The notes: a model not told the origin generated them from the sequence alone. 58,131 bases of DNA from Catenovulum agarivorans DS-2 (GCF_000568405.1 NZ_ARZY01000030.1:1-58131); one strand, 5' to 3'; positions 46,501 through 54,839 are shown, counted from the first letter of the stretch. Numbers and translations are program-made.

Positions 46501-46659
46501 ATGGATTTCATCCAGTTGAATGGTCGGAAAAGATTGTTTTCGAATGGTAAATACCGAGTAAATCCCAGCCAAGACAATGGCGACCATTAACAAATTGGCG
46601 GCAACAGGGTTATTTACAAACCAAGCTATGATCCCTCGTTTATATGCTTGAGTTGTCAT
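43552..46659 (-). CDS. RND family efflux transporter permease
   Basis: 1035 residues, inner membrane, proton-driven. The usual RND plan is visible: first helix at about 14-32, a large periplasmic loop, helices 2-6 (about 335-480) with the proton-relay motif GIVVDDAIIIGE, a second periplasmic loop, and helices 8-12 at the end (GVIALAGVVVNDSLILVDF split near 925-943). It belongs to the AcrB-like multidrug/solvent branch rather than heavy-metal CusA. The adaptor gene lies directly upstream, its stop and this start being adjacent (TAAATG). No outer-membrane TolC partner is in the window, and the substrate is unknown. Confidence 0.92.
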   Translation of the reverse strand: MTTQAYKRGIIAWFVNNPVAANLLMVAIVLAGIYSVFTIRKQSFPTIQLDEIHVQIPYLGAAPQEVEEGVILKVEESVKRIEGIKKIESIAQEGLARVIIDVADGYDVIEILNEVKVQVDAIASLPDNTEKPVIYRVKPEQAVLWLQVYGQISEQMMKEYANQLRDEIVQLPGISSANVVGAREYEIGIEISSERLSAYGLTLNQVVQKVRASSVKMPGGTIKSDNGDILIRTDSQAYTAADFAQIVVLQRPDGTFVSLADVADIKDGFVERAAFSNFDGQPSIGIQVNSVGNQNDLQISKTVKDYIADIEPSLPSEVKLAVWGDSSYYLNGRLELMLNNMLMGALLVFVILSVFLQLKLAVWVIVGLFVCFLGALAMMPHVGVSINMISLFAFILVLGIVVDDAIIIGESVHDTVQAHGNSVQNVVRGAHQVAVPATFGVLTTIVAFIPMLMVPGASSPIWGSIGMVVVLCLIFSLIESKWILPSHLVSHHHQSRSASQLNLLTRLRNWVNQQLNHFVQHRYAPFLAKCVDYRYTVLAVFLSLLIVTAGLVASGAVRFVFFPNLPSDYVQASITMEDGTPDVTTNKALARLESALYQVHQQHYPELEQQIIAHSSAFNTGQTTGLIWAELNRDYAGKIDGVEVANKWREAFGEMPGVRSVSFNGSIQGGAGSDLEFLFRSDNSEQIAAAAQSLKTKLQAYQGVYDIDDSYSGGKDELQLFVKPAGTALGLDLANLSSQVRAAFYGAEVQRIQRDDEEIKVMVRYPKAHRQSVQSLEQMWLELPSGKRVIFSTVAEYKMASGYSSIQRIDYQRSVSVTAKVDKSFAEPGKIAADVTDNIIPDILQQYPDVQFELFGASKEEQEAMVSLGIGFICALVAIYALMAIPLKSYMQPFIIMSVIPFGILGAVIGHILLGLSISILSFFGVIALAGVVVNDSLILVDFINRARRQGESVLNSIQQAGAKRFRAILLTSLTTFFGLIPIVSETSLQAQIVIPMAVSLAFGILFSTVITLLLLPVLYAILSDLRGVFKLTKG

Positions 46660-47823
46660 TTATTGCTCTCCTTGTTTAACCCGAACAGACATACCATCAA
46701 CAGGTTTACTCAAAGCCGATACAATTAATAAATCTTCAGGTTTGAGTCCATTATCAACATAAATAAAATCTTGGTCTTGGTGCAATATATTCGGTGTACG
46801 GATTCTTAACTTGCCATCGTTTGCAACCAAGAGCTTCATTCTAGGCGTCAATAAACTACGAGATATTTTGTAACTTTCTTTTTCAGTGTTCAGGCTAATC
46901 TCAGCTTTTACAAACTGACCCACCGCAAGTGGTGATGCATGAGTTTGATTTAGGTTGTACGGGTCATCGATTACCGCTATCGCATAAAAAATTTGAGTAT
47001 CACTTTCAACCAACTGCTCAATGCGATCTAAACGAGCCTGCCAGCGCATGGGCTGCGCCAAGTTGTTGAATAATTCGACTGCAATTGGTGCAAATTGCAC
47101 CTTTTTTGTCGCTGCAAAGCTCGCTTGTAATTTTTGATACTGAGCTAAAGTCAAAGGAAGACGAACTTCTGCTTGTGCGGTAGCAATAACCTTCGCGACC
47201 CGAGTTCCTGGGGTCAGTAAATCACCAATACTCACTAAACGCTCAACAATTACCCCATCGTAGGGCATTTTAATTTTGGTCCTTTGTAACTCTCGTTTCG
47301 CTCTATCTAACTGCGCTTGAGCAAACGCAACTTTAGCTTGTTGCGCCGCAATTTGTGGCTTACGCAATGCAAGCGCATTGGCTTGTTCGCCATAAGATTG
47401 CCATTCGGCTTCGGCCACTTCACCAAGCGCAAGCTCTTGCTGCAAATTGGCTTGTTCAACACTTAAAGTCGCCTGCGCCGATTTATAATCTGCAATATAA
47501 TTGGCATCCGACACCTGCAACAAAACACTTGCCGAATCAACAAAACGGCCAGTTTCAAACTGGCTAGACAAAAGCTCGACCTTACCAGTAACCTCACTAC
47601 TTAGCTGAGTTTGCTGTTTCGCACTCACAACAGCTTGGCTTTCAATTATAAAAGGCCAACGCTGTTTGCTCAGCGCCTGCGCGGCCACCAAAGGCGGAGA
47701 ATGCTCTATCGGATTTTGCGGAACAGGTTGCGCTTGCATTTTTAATATATAAAAAACGATAACTGCGACGAACAAAATAACTATTGGCAATATCAATCGC
47801 CAAGGTAGCTTGCGAGTGTTCAC
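46660..47823 (-). CDS. RND efflux adaptor (membrane fusion protein), GTG start
   Basis: 387 residues from the GTG at 47823, chosen for the AAGGA nine bases upstream and because the next residues (MNTRKLPWRLILPIVILFVAVIVF, split: basic then one membrane helix) form a normal adaptor N-terminus. The frame continues 24 codons further, but those codons lie mostly in a palindromic repeat. After the anchor come a biotinyl-lipoyl-like part (ALSKQRWPF, VSAKQQTQLSSEVTGKVE), a helical hairpin (about 90-170) and the barrel with KIKMPYDGVIVERLVSIGD. It links the RND permease to an outer-membrane channel. Confidence 0.88.
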   Translation of the reverse strand: MNTRKLPWRLILPIVILFVAVIVFYILKMQAQPVPQNPIEHSPPLVAAQALSKQRWPFIIESQAVVSAKQQTQLSSEVTGKVELLSSQFETGRFVDSASVLLQVSDANYIADYKSAQATLSVEQANLQQELALGEVAEAEWQSYGEQANALALRKPQIAAQQAKVAFAQAQLDRAKRELQRTKIKMPYDGVIVERLVSIGDLLTPGTRVAKVIATAQAEVRLPLTLAQYQKLQASFAATKKVQFAPIAVELFNNLAQPMRWQARLDRIEQLVESDTQIFYAIAVIDDPYNLNQTHASPLAVGQFVKAEISLNTEKESYKISRSLLTPRMKLLVANDGKLRIRTPNILHQDQDFIYVDNGLKPEDLLIVSALSKPVDGMSVRVKQGEQ

Positions 47824-47852
47824 GATACGGATTCCTTTTTGTTTAAAGCCAC

Positions 47853-48120
47853 ATAGAGCTAAATCAATATAAATTGCGAGTATCAGAGCCATCACAGACA
47901 GTTCAATTCAAGGCGTATCATTGCAGGAATGTAGGCACCTTTCAAAATGATACAACACAGAAGTGGGCTGTCTGTGAGGCTCCTGAAAGGCAGGGCTAAA
48001 AGCCATTTATACTGCGTTAAGTTGGCTTGATATAGAACCACTATGCCTGTGCCAACTTGCCTTGCCTAAATGGCTTTTATCTCCTGCTGATTATCGCTAT
48101 TTATATTGATTTAGCTCTAT
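47853..48120. mobile_element. Palindromic MITE-like element interrupted by a second element
   Basis: The outer 34 bp at 47853-47886 is the inverse of 48087-48120 with three mismatches. The next 15 bases inward on the left (47887-47901, ending TCACAGACAG) are the inverse of 47968-47985. The right arm is therefore split by 95 bp that is flanked by a direct CTCCTG (47980-47985 and 48081-48086). Removing the insert and one CTCCTG restores a right arm that pairs with the whole left arm. Inside the loop GTATCATT (47915-47922) pairs with AATGATAC (47946-47953). No transposase. The left edge carries the rejected upstream starts of the adaptor gene. Confidence 0.65.
47986..48080. mobile_element. 95-bp hairpin element inserted in the right arm
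   Basis: Bounded by a 6-bp direct repeat CTCCTG that looks like a target duplication. TAAAAGCCATTTA (47997-48009) pairs perfectly with 48067-48079, and AAGTTGGC (48019-48026) pairs with GCCAACTT (48051-48058), so the whole insert can fold into one long hairpin. Confidence 0.6.
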
Positions 48121-48401
48121 TGCTATTTATAACGTTATTTTCATCTATAAGTAACACACAGCTGAAATAATCGCGAAAAATCAGATTTTGAATAAAAATC
48201 AGTCTAGTGTGCATATTAAAATTATTGCTATACTAACATCGGTTTCGCGTGATAATTCATCAGCTAGACCTTGCTCATAATAAAGAGGGCCAATAATTAC
48301 TGAGCCGATGCAATATATACGAGCTGGTATAGTAATTGTATCAATTTAATTGCACGCTAAATGTATCAATGTCTTCCATTAATTAACTAAAGGGATCGAG
48401 T

Positions 48402-48716
48402 ATGAGCCTGAAGAAACAATTTCTAAAAACAAAACCTGTATGTAAAGTAACTTTTCGCTTAACTGCTGAACAAGCACAGCAAGCTGACAAAGTATATCTC
48501 GTTGGTGACTTCAATGAGTGGGATGAAGCTTCGACTCCAATGAAGCGCCTTAAAAACGGTGATTTCAGCTTAAACATCGACTTAGAATCAGGTAAAGAAT
48601 ATCAGTTCAAATACCTATTAAACGGCGATGTTTGGGAAAATGATTGGGATGCAGATAATTATGCACCTTCACCTGTAGGTGGCACTGACAACTCAGTTGT
48701 TAACTGCAACGCATAA
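48402..48716 (+). CDS. Stand-alone CBM48/isoamylase early-set (AMPK-beta-like) glycogen-binding protein
   Basis: 104 residues, almost entirely one CBM48 early-set domain: VTFRLTAEQAQQADKVYLVGDFNEW (split around 16-40), then GDFSLNIDLESGKEYQFKYLLNG and WENDWDADNY, the typical glycogen-branch binding fold. There is no signal peptide, so it is cytoplasmic. Single-domain versions occur in many gammaproteobacteria without an assigned role; glycogen binding or regulation is inferred from the domain. It has AAAGGGA before the start. Confidence 0.85.
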   Translation: MSLKKQFLKTKPVCKVTFRLTAEQAQQADKVYLVGDFNEWDEASTPMKRLKNGDFSLNIDLESGKEYQFKYLLNGDVWENDWDADNYAPSPVGGTDNSVVNCNA

Positions 48717-48750
48717 TTAGTTAGCCCAAACTCAAAAAAATTAAGCTAGA

Positions 48751-48778
48751 GCCTGTTTATCTTTGCTTATAAACAGGC
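48751..48778 (+). terminator. Hairpin after the CBM48 gene
   Basis: GCCTGTTTAT pairs perfectly with ATAAACAGGC around an 8-nt loop, 34 bp after the stop. No T-run follows. Confidence 0.55.
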
Positions 48779-48945
48779 CCTATTCCCCCCTGAACCAATC
48801 TTCTTTTGTGTAAAAGCCTCCATACCAATTCGTTTCAAGCAAATAGCTATTTGTTATAACAAAAAAGCACTTCTTTTTCTGAACTTTAGGTATAAGCTTA
48901 GATACCAATAAATCTTCCAATAACGACAACGAAGGATATATTCAA

Positions 48946-49911
48946 ATGAAATTTTTCGAAGATAACTCACTATCTATTGGTAACACCCCGCTAGTTAAAT
49001 TAAACCGCGTAACTTCAGGCAATGTTTACGCAAAAGTAGAAGCTCGCAATCCAAGTTTTAGTGTTAAGTGTCGTATTGGCGCGAATATGATTTGGGATGC
49101 TGAGAAAAAAGGTTTATTGGGCCCTGGTAAAGAAATTGTTGAGCCAACTTCTGGTAATACTGGTATCGCATTAGCGTTTGTTGCTGCATCACGTGGTTAC
49201 AAATTAACTTTAACTATGCCAGCGACAATGAGCTTAGAACGCCGTAAATTATTAAAAGCTTTAGGTGCAAACATTGTTTTAACCGAAGGTCCTAAAGGCA
49301 TGAAAGGCGCGGTCGCTAAAGCTGAAGAAATTCGTGATTCAGATCCAAACAAATACGTTTTATTGCAACAATTTGAAAACCCAGCTAACCCTGAAATTCA
49401 TGAAAAAACAACAGGTCCTGAAATTTGGGAAGCAACTGACGGTGAAATTGATATCTTTGTAGCGGGTGTTGGTACTGGTGGTACAATTACTGGTGTTAGC
49501 CGTTACATCAAAAATACCAAAGGTAAAGCCATTCAATCAGTTGCGGTAGAACCAACTGATTCACCAGTTATCGCTCAAGCGAAAGCTGGCCAAGACTTAA
49601 CACCTGGTCCACACAAAATCCAAGGTATCGGCGCAGGCTTCATCCCTGGTAACTTAGACCTAGATTTAGTTGACGCAGTTGAACAAGTTTCGAATGAAGA
49701 ATCTATGGCAATGGCACACAGATTAATGAAAGAAGAAGGTATCTTAGCAGGTATTTCTTCTGGTGCAGCTGTTGTTGCAGCAGCGCGTTTAGCAGAAAAG
49801 CCTGAAAATAAAGACAAAAACATTGTAGTTATTTTACCAAGCTCTGCAGAGCGTTACTTAAGCAGCCCTTTATTTGCTGAAGTATTCACTGACGCTGAAT
49901 TAGTGCAGTAA
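48946..49911 (+). CDS. cysK: Cysteine synthase A (O-acetylserine sulfhydrylase)
   Basis: PLP enzyme making cysteine from O-acetylserine and sulfide. 321 residues, very close to E. coli CysK. PLP lysine K41 lies in SFSVKCRIG, the phosphate/substrate loop is [11 protein letters not shown], and the glycine loop is [10 protein letters not shown]. It is CysK rather than CysM by length and by the [13 protein letters not shown] segment. A palindrome TTGTTATAACAA (48851-48862) lies upstream, possibly part of the control region. A strong terminator follows. Confidence 0.97.
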   Translation: MKFFEDNSLSIGNTPLVKLNRVTSGNVYAKVEARNPSFSVKCRIGANMIWDAEKKGLLGPGKEIVEPTSGNTGIALAFVAASRGYKLTLTMPATMSLERRKLLKALGANIVLTEGPKGMKGAVAKAEEIRDSDPNKYVLLQQFENPANPEIHEKTTGPEIWEATDGEIDIFVAGVGTGGTITGVSRYIKNTKGKAIQSVAVEPTDSPVIAQAKAGQDLTPGPHKIQGIGAGFIPGNLDLDLVDAVEQVSNEESMAMAHRLMKEEGILAGISSGAAVVAAARLAEKPENKDKNIVVILPSSAERYLSSPLFAEVFTDAELVQ

Positions 49912-49940
49912 TCACCCACTTGCGAATAAAACATTCGGTT

Positions 49941-49970
49941 AAAAAGCGACTCATTTGAGTCGCTTTTTTT
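49941..49970 (+). terminator. Rho-independent terminator of cysK
   Basis: AAAAAGCGACTC pairs with GAGTCGCTTTTT around an ATTT loop and is followed by a T-run, 30 bp after the cysK stop. Confidence 0.92.
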
Positions 49971-50047
49971 ATGATCTAACCTTTACAATTGATAGTGTTA
50001 CAACGACAATAAAAAACAAGGTGAACATATATAAAGCTTTGGAAGCT

Positions 50048-50485
50048 ATGCTTAAACGACTTTTAACTGCCACGGTTATTGGCCTATCTTTATTGTTAGT
50101 TGCTTGTGGTGACAAAGCACCAGAAAATGAACAACCGGGACCTGCAGCAATCGCTTTTTTTGAAGCTATCTATAACCAGCAAGATCTGACCACAGCGGTT
50201 GAATTAGCGACCCCACAATATGGCCGCATTTTAGAGTCTTATCACAGTGCCAAACGAGTACAAAGCGTATTATTTAATCGCCGCTACGATACAGTCAAAA
50301 TCGAAGAAGACAAAGCCCAAATGGGTCGGTCGTTAATTCCAGCCAGCGCGAAAAAAGCCACAGTATCATTGATGTTAGATGGCACTTACGACGGTAACCG
50401 CTACCGCGACATTAAATATGTTGTAATGGTTAAACAACAAGGCAAGTGGCTAGTGGATAAACTTAAAGCGGATGTTTATAGATAG
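50048..50485 (+). CDS. Small lipoprotein of unknown function
   Basis: 145 residues from the ATG at 50048; the longer frame from 49955 starts inside the cysK terminator and is rejected. The signal ends with a lipobox LLVAC (cysteine near residue 19). The mature part resembles the short NTF2/DUF4878-like scaffold: AAIAFFEAIYNQQDLTTAVELATP followed by strands ending VVMVKQQGKWLVDKL. Such proteins are periplasmic-facing lipoproteins with no assigned role. The family link is tentative. Confidence 0.75.
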   Translation: MLKRLLTATVIGLSLLLVACGDKAPENEQPGPAAIAFFEAIYNQQDLTTAVELATPQYGRILESYHSAKRVQSVLFNRRYDTVKIEEDKAQMGRSLIPASAKKATVSLMLDGTYDGNRYRDIKYVVMVKQQGKWLVDKLKADVYR

Positions 50486-50551
50486 CAAGTTCTTTGGACT
50501 TTGGTGCTAGTGACATTCCACTGATAGCTTCAAATTAAGTGCTATGCTCGG

Positions 50552-50661
50552 AAACTGCTGGCGCATAACTTTCGCAAAACCGCTGTGAATACAATCCATG
50601 TACGCTTCGCTTTTTCATCCATGAAAAAGAAATTTTGCTCTAAGTTATTGCCCCAGCATTT
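50552..50661 (+). repeat. MITE-like repeat, copy B
   Basis: Second copy of the 24214-24323 element in the same orientation, with the same inverted ends (AAACTGCTGGCGCATAACTT at the left; right end inverted AAAATGCTGGGGCAATAACT). It differs from copy A by scattered substitutions and a one-base indel. It lies in the gap between the lipoprotein and ggt genes. Confidence 0.75.
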
Positions 50662-50712
50662 TCCAACCAATTGAGTTATAGCTAAAAACAAACTTGACCA
50701 TCCTTGCACATC

Positions 50713-52458
50713 CTAATAGCCCATAGCGACACCTTCGCGCCGCGGATCAGCACCACCAGTTAATTTACTACCTTCAAGCCAAATACCATGCAAGCCACTA
50801 TTTAAGTCACGCACAACCACCTTATGACCCAAATCTGAAAAATAATCCGCTTGCGCTGCCAAATCAGTACCCTTTTCAATCGCTGTCGAGCCATTTAAGT
50901 TAGTAATTTTCGCTAAATCAATTGCCGATTGAATATCCAATCGCCAATCAATCAACCCCACTAAAGTTTGACTGACATAATTAATAATGCGTGCACCACC
51001 TGGTGAACCAATCGCCCCTTTGAAGTTATTGTGCTGATCAAATACAAGAGTAGGCGCCATCGAACTTCGTGGACGTTTGTTCGCCTCCACTCGATTCGCA
51101 ACTAATTCACCTGACTTTTCCGCTGCGAACGAAAAATCGGTTAATTGATTATTTAACAAGAAACCTCCAACCATAACCGCAGAGCCAAAAGCCATTTCAA
51201 TACTACTGGTCATAGAAACGGCATTGCCCCATTGATCAACAATACTAATATGTGTGGTGCTCGGTTGCTGATGAGATAAACCAGCAGAGGCGTCAAACAA
51301 ACCAGCTTGCGCCAAGCCCATATCAGAATCTTGGTTAATTAACTGTCGACGCGCGTGCAAATATTCATCCGACAATAACTGCTCAACAGGTACGTCAACG
51401 AAATCAGGATCAGCCAAATAATGGTTTCGGTCTGCAAAAGACAAACGCCAAGCTTGAGATAGTAGATGCAAAGCTGCAGGCGAATTAGCTGAAAAGTCCG
51501 CTAAATTAAAGGGTTCAAGTAACTTCAAGGTAGATAAAACTGTTGTCCCACCGGAGGTAGGCGGAGCAAAACCACACACGTTATAGCTATGATATGTTTG
51601 GCAAATAGGCTCGCGCCATTTGGCTTGGTAACTGGTTAAATCATTCATCGACAGTAGCCCAGGAGCAACAAGGCTATTTTGCACAGCATCAACAATTTGA
51701 GCGGCCAACTGACCCTGATAAAAACCCTCACTGCCCTGCTCGGCAATTAAACGCAAACTAGCGGCCAATGCTAGATTGGTTTTAACTTGACCTGCCGTTA
51801 ATGCACGGCCGTTCGGATAAAAATACGCTTGGCTCGCTGCTAACGTTTCAACTCCAGGGTTGAGTTTTTTTTCAAGTAAACTCGCAAGTCTCGGAGAAAC
51901 AACAAACCCCTGAATAGATAAATCAATCGCTGATTTGAATAAAGATTTCCATGGCAAGCGGCCATATTTTTTATGCCCCAACTCTAAAGCAGCAATCAAG
52001 CCTGGGACACCAACACTGCGCCCACCAACCACAGCCTGATGCCATGATACTGGCGAACCATTTTCAAAAAATAACTCACTCGTTGCGGTTGCAGGTGCGG
52101 TTTCTCTGCCATCTATGCCGGTTAGCTTTTTGTGTTTTTCATCCCAATGTAAAATAAAAGCACCACCACCAATACCTGATGATTGTGGCTCAACTAGCGT
52201 TAAAACCATTTGTACCGCAATTGCCGCATCAAACGCACTGCCACCTAACTTTAGTACTTTTAGCCCAGCTTCCACCGCATATGGGTTAGCTGCAACAACC
52301 ATAGCATGCTCAGCCGTGACCAATTTCTTATGTTTAATGCCTGTTGCGGCCTCGGGATCTCGCGCTTCAACTTGACTAATCTCAACAGTTGAACTGTGCG
52401 TACATGCAATAATCAACATACTGGAAAAACAGACAGATAACAGTTTGCAAACATTCAT
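50713..52458 (-). CDS. ggt: Gamma-glutamyltransferase (lipoprotein form)
   Basis: 581 residues. Cleaves the gamma-glutamyl bond of glutathione and related peptides outside the cytoplasm; made as a precursor that cuts itself before a threonine. The predicted nucleophile is T401 in PSTTHISIVD. Other landmarks are GGSAFDAAIAVQMVLTLVEPQSSGIGGG (split around 70-97) and GSPGGARI. The N-terminus looks like a lipoprotein signal (MLIIAC, cysteine near 19) rather than a plain signal peptide, so it is probably membrane-anchored in the periplasm. Confidence 0.93.
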   Translation of the reverse strand: MNVCKLLSVCFSSMLIIACTHSSTVEISQVEARDPEAATGIKHKKLVTAEHAMVVAANPYAVEAGLKVLKLGGSAFDAAIAVQMVLTLVEPQSSGIGGGAFILHWDEKHKKLTGIDGRETAPATATSELFFENGSPVSWHQAVVGGRSVGVPGLIAALELGHKKYGRLPWKSLFKSAIDLSIQGFVVSPRLASLLEKKLNPGVETLAASQAYFYPNGRALTAGQVKTNLALAASLRLIAEQGSEGFYQGQLAAQIVDAVQNSLVAPGLLSMNDLTSYQAKWREPICQTYHSYNVCGFAPPTSGGTTVLSTLKLLEPFNLADFSANSPAALHLLSQAWRLSFADRNHYLADPDFVDVPVEQLLSDEYLHARRQLINQDSDMGLAQAGLFDASAGLSHQQPSTTHISIVDQWGNAVSMTSSIEMAFGSAVMVGGFLLNNQLTDFSFAAEKSGELVANRVEANKRPRSSMAPTLVFDQHNNFKGAIGSPGGARIINYVSQTLVGLIDWRLDIQSAIDLAKITNLNGSTAIEKGTDLAAQADYFSDLGHKVVVRDLNSGLHGIWLEGSKLTGGADPRREGVAMGY

Positions 52459-52590
52459 TGTTTAATCCCTAAAATTTAATAAGCTTACCACTAAGTATAC
52501 AAGTTATTCAGCAAGGTAAATGCTCAACCTTCCTACATTGTCATTTTTTCCTTTATAATGAGCCGCATGTAAATTAGCTATCTGTATATT

Positions 52591-53199
52591 ATGCGGCACA
52601 TTATTCAAAATCTTCCATGGCAAAAGTGGCCTATACTGGCGTTTTATATCAGCCTTTTTACCTTTTTTATGTTAATCCCAGCAGAAGGTCAAAGTTGGCT
52701 AAGATACAACTACACCGAGTTACAAAACCAACAAAGTTGGCGCATTATTACCGGGCATTTTATTCATACTAACTGGTATCACTACGTACTCAATACAGGT
52801 GCTTTTATCGCATTGTGGGCGCTACACGGCAAGTTTTATCAAGGCAGAAAACTATTTAGCTTTATCATTATGAACGCCTGTTTAATCACAGCTTATATTT
52901 ACTTTTTTACCGACATTGGCGTTTATTCTGGCTTTTCAGGCATTTTGCACGGTTTGATAGTTTGGGGGGCAATTCAAGATATCCAACACAAAGACAAAAC
53001 AGGTTATTTATTGCTATTGGGCGTATTTGCTAAAGTGATTTACGAAATGTTATATGGCGCCAGTGCCGCAACCGCATCGATGATCCAAGCAGATGTTGCG
53101 GTAGAAGCACATTTAGCTGGAGTGTTAGCCGCATTGCTATATATGTTTGGAGAACTGGTCAAAGCTAAGCAGCTAGAGATGAATAATAATCAAGATTGA
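52591..53199 (+). CDS. rrtA: Rhombosortase (rhomboid-family GlyGly-CTERM protease)
   Basis: 202 residues with about six membrane helices. The catalytic serine is S116 in YSGFSGILHG and the histidine H174 in VEAHLAG; the second landmark HTNWYHYVLN (59-68) replaces the usual rhomboid HxxxN region. Rhombosortases cleave C-terminal GlyGly-CTERM tails from surface and secreted proteins and can attach a lipid to the new end. No protein in this window shows such a tail, so its substrates lie elsewhere. Its 3' end overlaps the convergent K+ channel gene by 10 bp. Confidence 0.88.
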   Translation: MRHIIQNLPWQKWPILAFYISLFTFFMLIPAEGQSWLRYNYTELQNQQSWRIITGHFIHTNWYHYVLNTGAFIALWALHGKFYQGRKLFSFIIMNACLITAYIYFFTDIGVYSGFSGILHGLIVWGAIQDIQHKDKTGYLLLLGVFAKVIYEMLYGASAATASMIQADVAVEAHLAGVLAALLYMFGELVKAKQLEMNNNQD

Positions 53200-54260
53200 T
53201 AAAATTGAGACCAGTCAATATCTGCCGCATTAATCCTATGATTACCAATATAGTGAAGGAAATCACCAGGATTAATGCAGGTGGTTAATTCTGGATTCAC
53301 TTCAAGCTGATTACCATTGCGTTCTTTAGCAATAGCTAACAAGGTCGCATCATGTTTCAACTTAAACGCATTAAACAGCTGCCCATAAGTAAAAGCCTTA
53401 GGTAAGTCAGCCGGCACCTGTAAAGCATATTGCGTATCACCAAACAAGCCCGACAAAAGTTGCTCTTGCACTCGGCTGGCACCTGGATCTTGCATTGAAC
53501 GCACCAAAGATTCAGCCACCTTTGAACTAAAACATTCAATGTTAGGGCAATGCGCTCGCAACAACTCGACTTTAGACTCATCATTAAACCATGCGGTAAT
53601 GTGGCAATCTGCTTTAACATATTTGCTCAGCTTTAAAGCCGTGGTTAAAGTTTGATCATCGCCATTGGCATAAATAATCACTTTATCTGCCTTGCTCAAG
53701 CCAATTCGCTGCAATTCACTGTCTAAAGTAAAACTAGTTACTCGGGCATAATCGAGCCATTCCATATATTCTTGTAAAGGGTGCTCAGGCTGGTGCGTAT
53801 CGCACAGCAAAATTTTGCGCCCTTCTCTATATTTATCCGCGAGTATTTGCTCAACCACTTTAGGAGTCACTAACTGATGATAGCCAATTAAAATAATATG
53901 ATTGTCTAAATGTTCAAACTTACCTGTACCCATTACTTTTCGCCTCATAAAAACTGCAATTGTTTGCCCGGCTTTACCTAAAAACGCACCAAACAAAGCC
54001 AAACCAATCGGAATTTGAAAAAACCATACCCAAATTCTGCCAGCATCTGTTACTGGGCTGTAGTCACCGTAACCCACTGTAGATGTAGTCACCACATAAT
54101 AATAGGGATAAACCAGCCAATTGGCTAAATCTACCTCATCCGTCAAACGCAAACCTAGCCAGGTTCCAACAAAGTGGCCAAGCAATAAAAATAGTAAAAA
54201 CGGCCAAGAAAAATGATGAACATGCCGCCTAATAATCGAAATGAGTCTATTAAAAATCAT
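53190..54260 (-). CDS. Potassium channel family protein with TrkA-N domain
   Basis: 356 residues from the ATG at 54260; the open frame to a TTG at 54293 adds eleven unlikely residues. There are two membrane helices with a pore loop between them (YYYVVTTSTVGYGDYSP, filter TVGYGD at 61-66). Then comes a Rossmann regulatory domain starting HIILIGYHQLV, and a C-terminal part with LEVNPELTTCINPGDFLHYIG that resembles TrkA-C. It is a two-helix K+ channel with cytoplasmic RCK-like control, like Kch/MthK. Confidence 0.87.
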   Translation of the reverse strand: MIFNRLISIIRRHVHHFSWPFLLFLLLGHFVGTWLGLRLTDEVDLANWLVYPYYYVVTTSTVGYGDYSPVTDAGRIWVWFFQIPIGLALFGAFLGKAGQTIAVFMRRKVMGTGKFEHLDNHIILIGYHQLVTPKVVEQILADKYREGRKILLCDTHQPEHPLQEYMEWLDYARVTSFTLDSELQRIGLSKADKVIIYANGDDQTLTTALKLSKYVKADCHITAWFNDESKVELLRAHCPNIECFSSKVAESLVRSMQDPGASRVQEQLLSGLFGDTQYALQVPADLPKAFTYGQLFNAFKLKHDATLLAIAKERNGNQLEVNPELTTCINPGDFLHYIGNHRINAADIDWSQFYQS

Positions 54261-54481
54261 AGCTTTGTTTATATCCGTGCAGTTTGGCTCCAATTAGTGC
54301 CGCAAATATTACAATATAGTTTCAAAAAACCAAGTAAAGACGCTCTAGTTAGATTTTTTGTAAACATATGTTTACGGTCATCAAATTTCTAGTTTAAAAA
54401 CAGTTGTTAAAAATTAGTAAATTTCGCAAATTTGTCGCATGCTATATACATGCAATAACCTTTATAAGCTGGATGGTTCGT

Positions 54482-54787
54482 ATGTATAAAAAACAATTTG
54501 CGTTAACTGTAGCGATCGCTTTTGCCGCATCATTTTCAACTCAAGCTGAGCAAAAGGTAAATATCTATAACTGTGTAGATAAAACCACTTTGCAGCAAAA
54601 TGCTGAATGTATTGCTAATACTATAAGCAATAATGTTCAGTTGAAACAAGAAATTGCAATGATTGAGCAAGATGCAGCCAATTTTAATCAGCCGATGGCC
54701 TTAGCCATGATGAAAATGAATCCACAAGATTTGTCGATTGAAGTGATAGCGTTAACCAACAAAACTGTTGAAAAACCGCAAAACTAG
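54482..54787 (+). CDS. Exported small protein of unknown function
   Basis: 101 residues from the ATG at 54482 (ATG at 54473 also possible). A signal peptide (MYKKQFALTVAIAFAASFSTQA) precedes a short mature part with two cysteines (YNCVDKTT, AECIANT) that may form a disulfide. It is not recognised as a named family. The upstream frame to 54404 has no Shine-Dalgarno and is rejected. Confidence 0.65.
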   Translation: MYKKQFALTVAIAFAASFSTQAEQKVNIYNCVDKTTLQQNAECIANTISNNVQLKQEIAMIEQDAANFNQPMALAMMKMNPQDLSIEVIALTNKTVEKPQN

Positions 54788-54797
54788 TTTTGCCAAC

Positions 54798-54832
54798 ACC
54801 ATTGAGGCCAGCTTAATCGGCCTCAATGGTTT
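54798..54832. terminator. Terminator hairpin between two convergent genes
   Basis: ACCATTGAGGCC pairs perfectly with GGCCTCAATGGT (arms 54798-54809 and 54819-54830), followed by TTATAATTAT on the plus strand, between the small exported gene and the SulP gene. Confidence 0.75.
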
Positions 54833-54839
54833 ATAATTA

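Larger units (their letters stand above)
47824..48401. other. 578-bp gene-free stretch with a nested palindromic element
   Basis: Contains the palindromic element of the next entries (47853-48120). The remainder (48121-48401) is AT-rich with no frame of note and must hold the promoter of the CBM48 gene. The promoter of the adaptor gene must lie within or upstream of the element. Confidence 0.7.

Noticed and set aside
47986-48080. Integron attC-like site
   Set aside because: The hairpin has GTTAAGT on one side, but the partner does not fit RYYYAAC and the order of core sites is wrong; no integrase or cassette genes are near.
52538-52559. Sigma-70 promoter TTGTCA/TATAAT for rrtA
   Set aside because: Both hexamers are good, but the spacer is only 10 bp; the TATAAT may work with another -35, so no full promoter is claimed.
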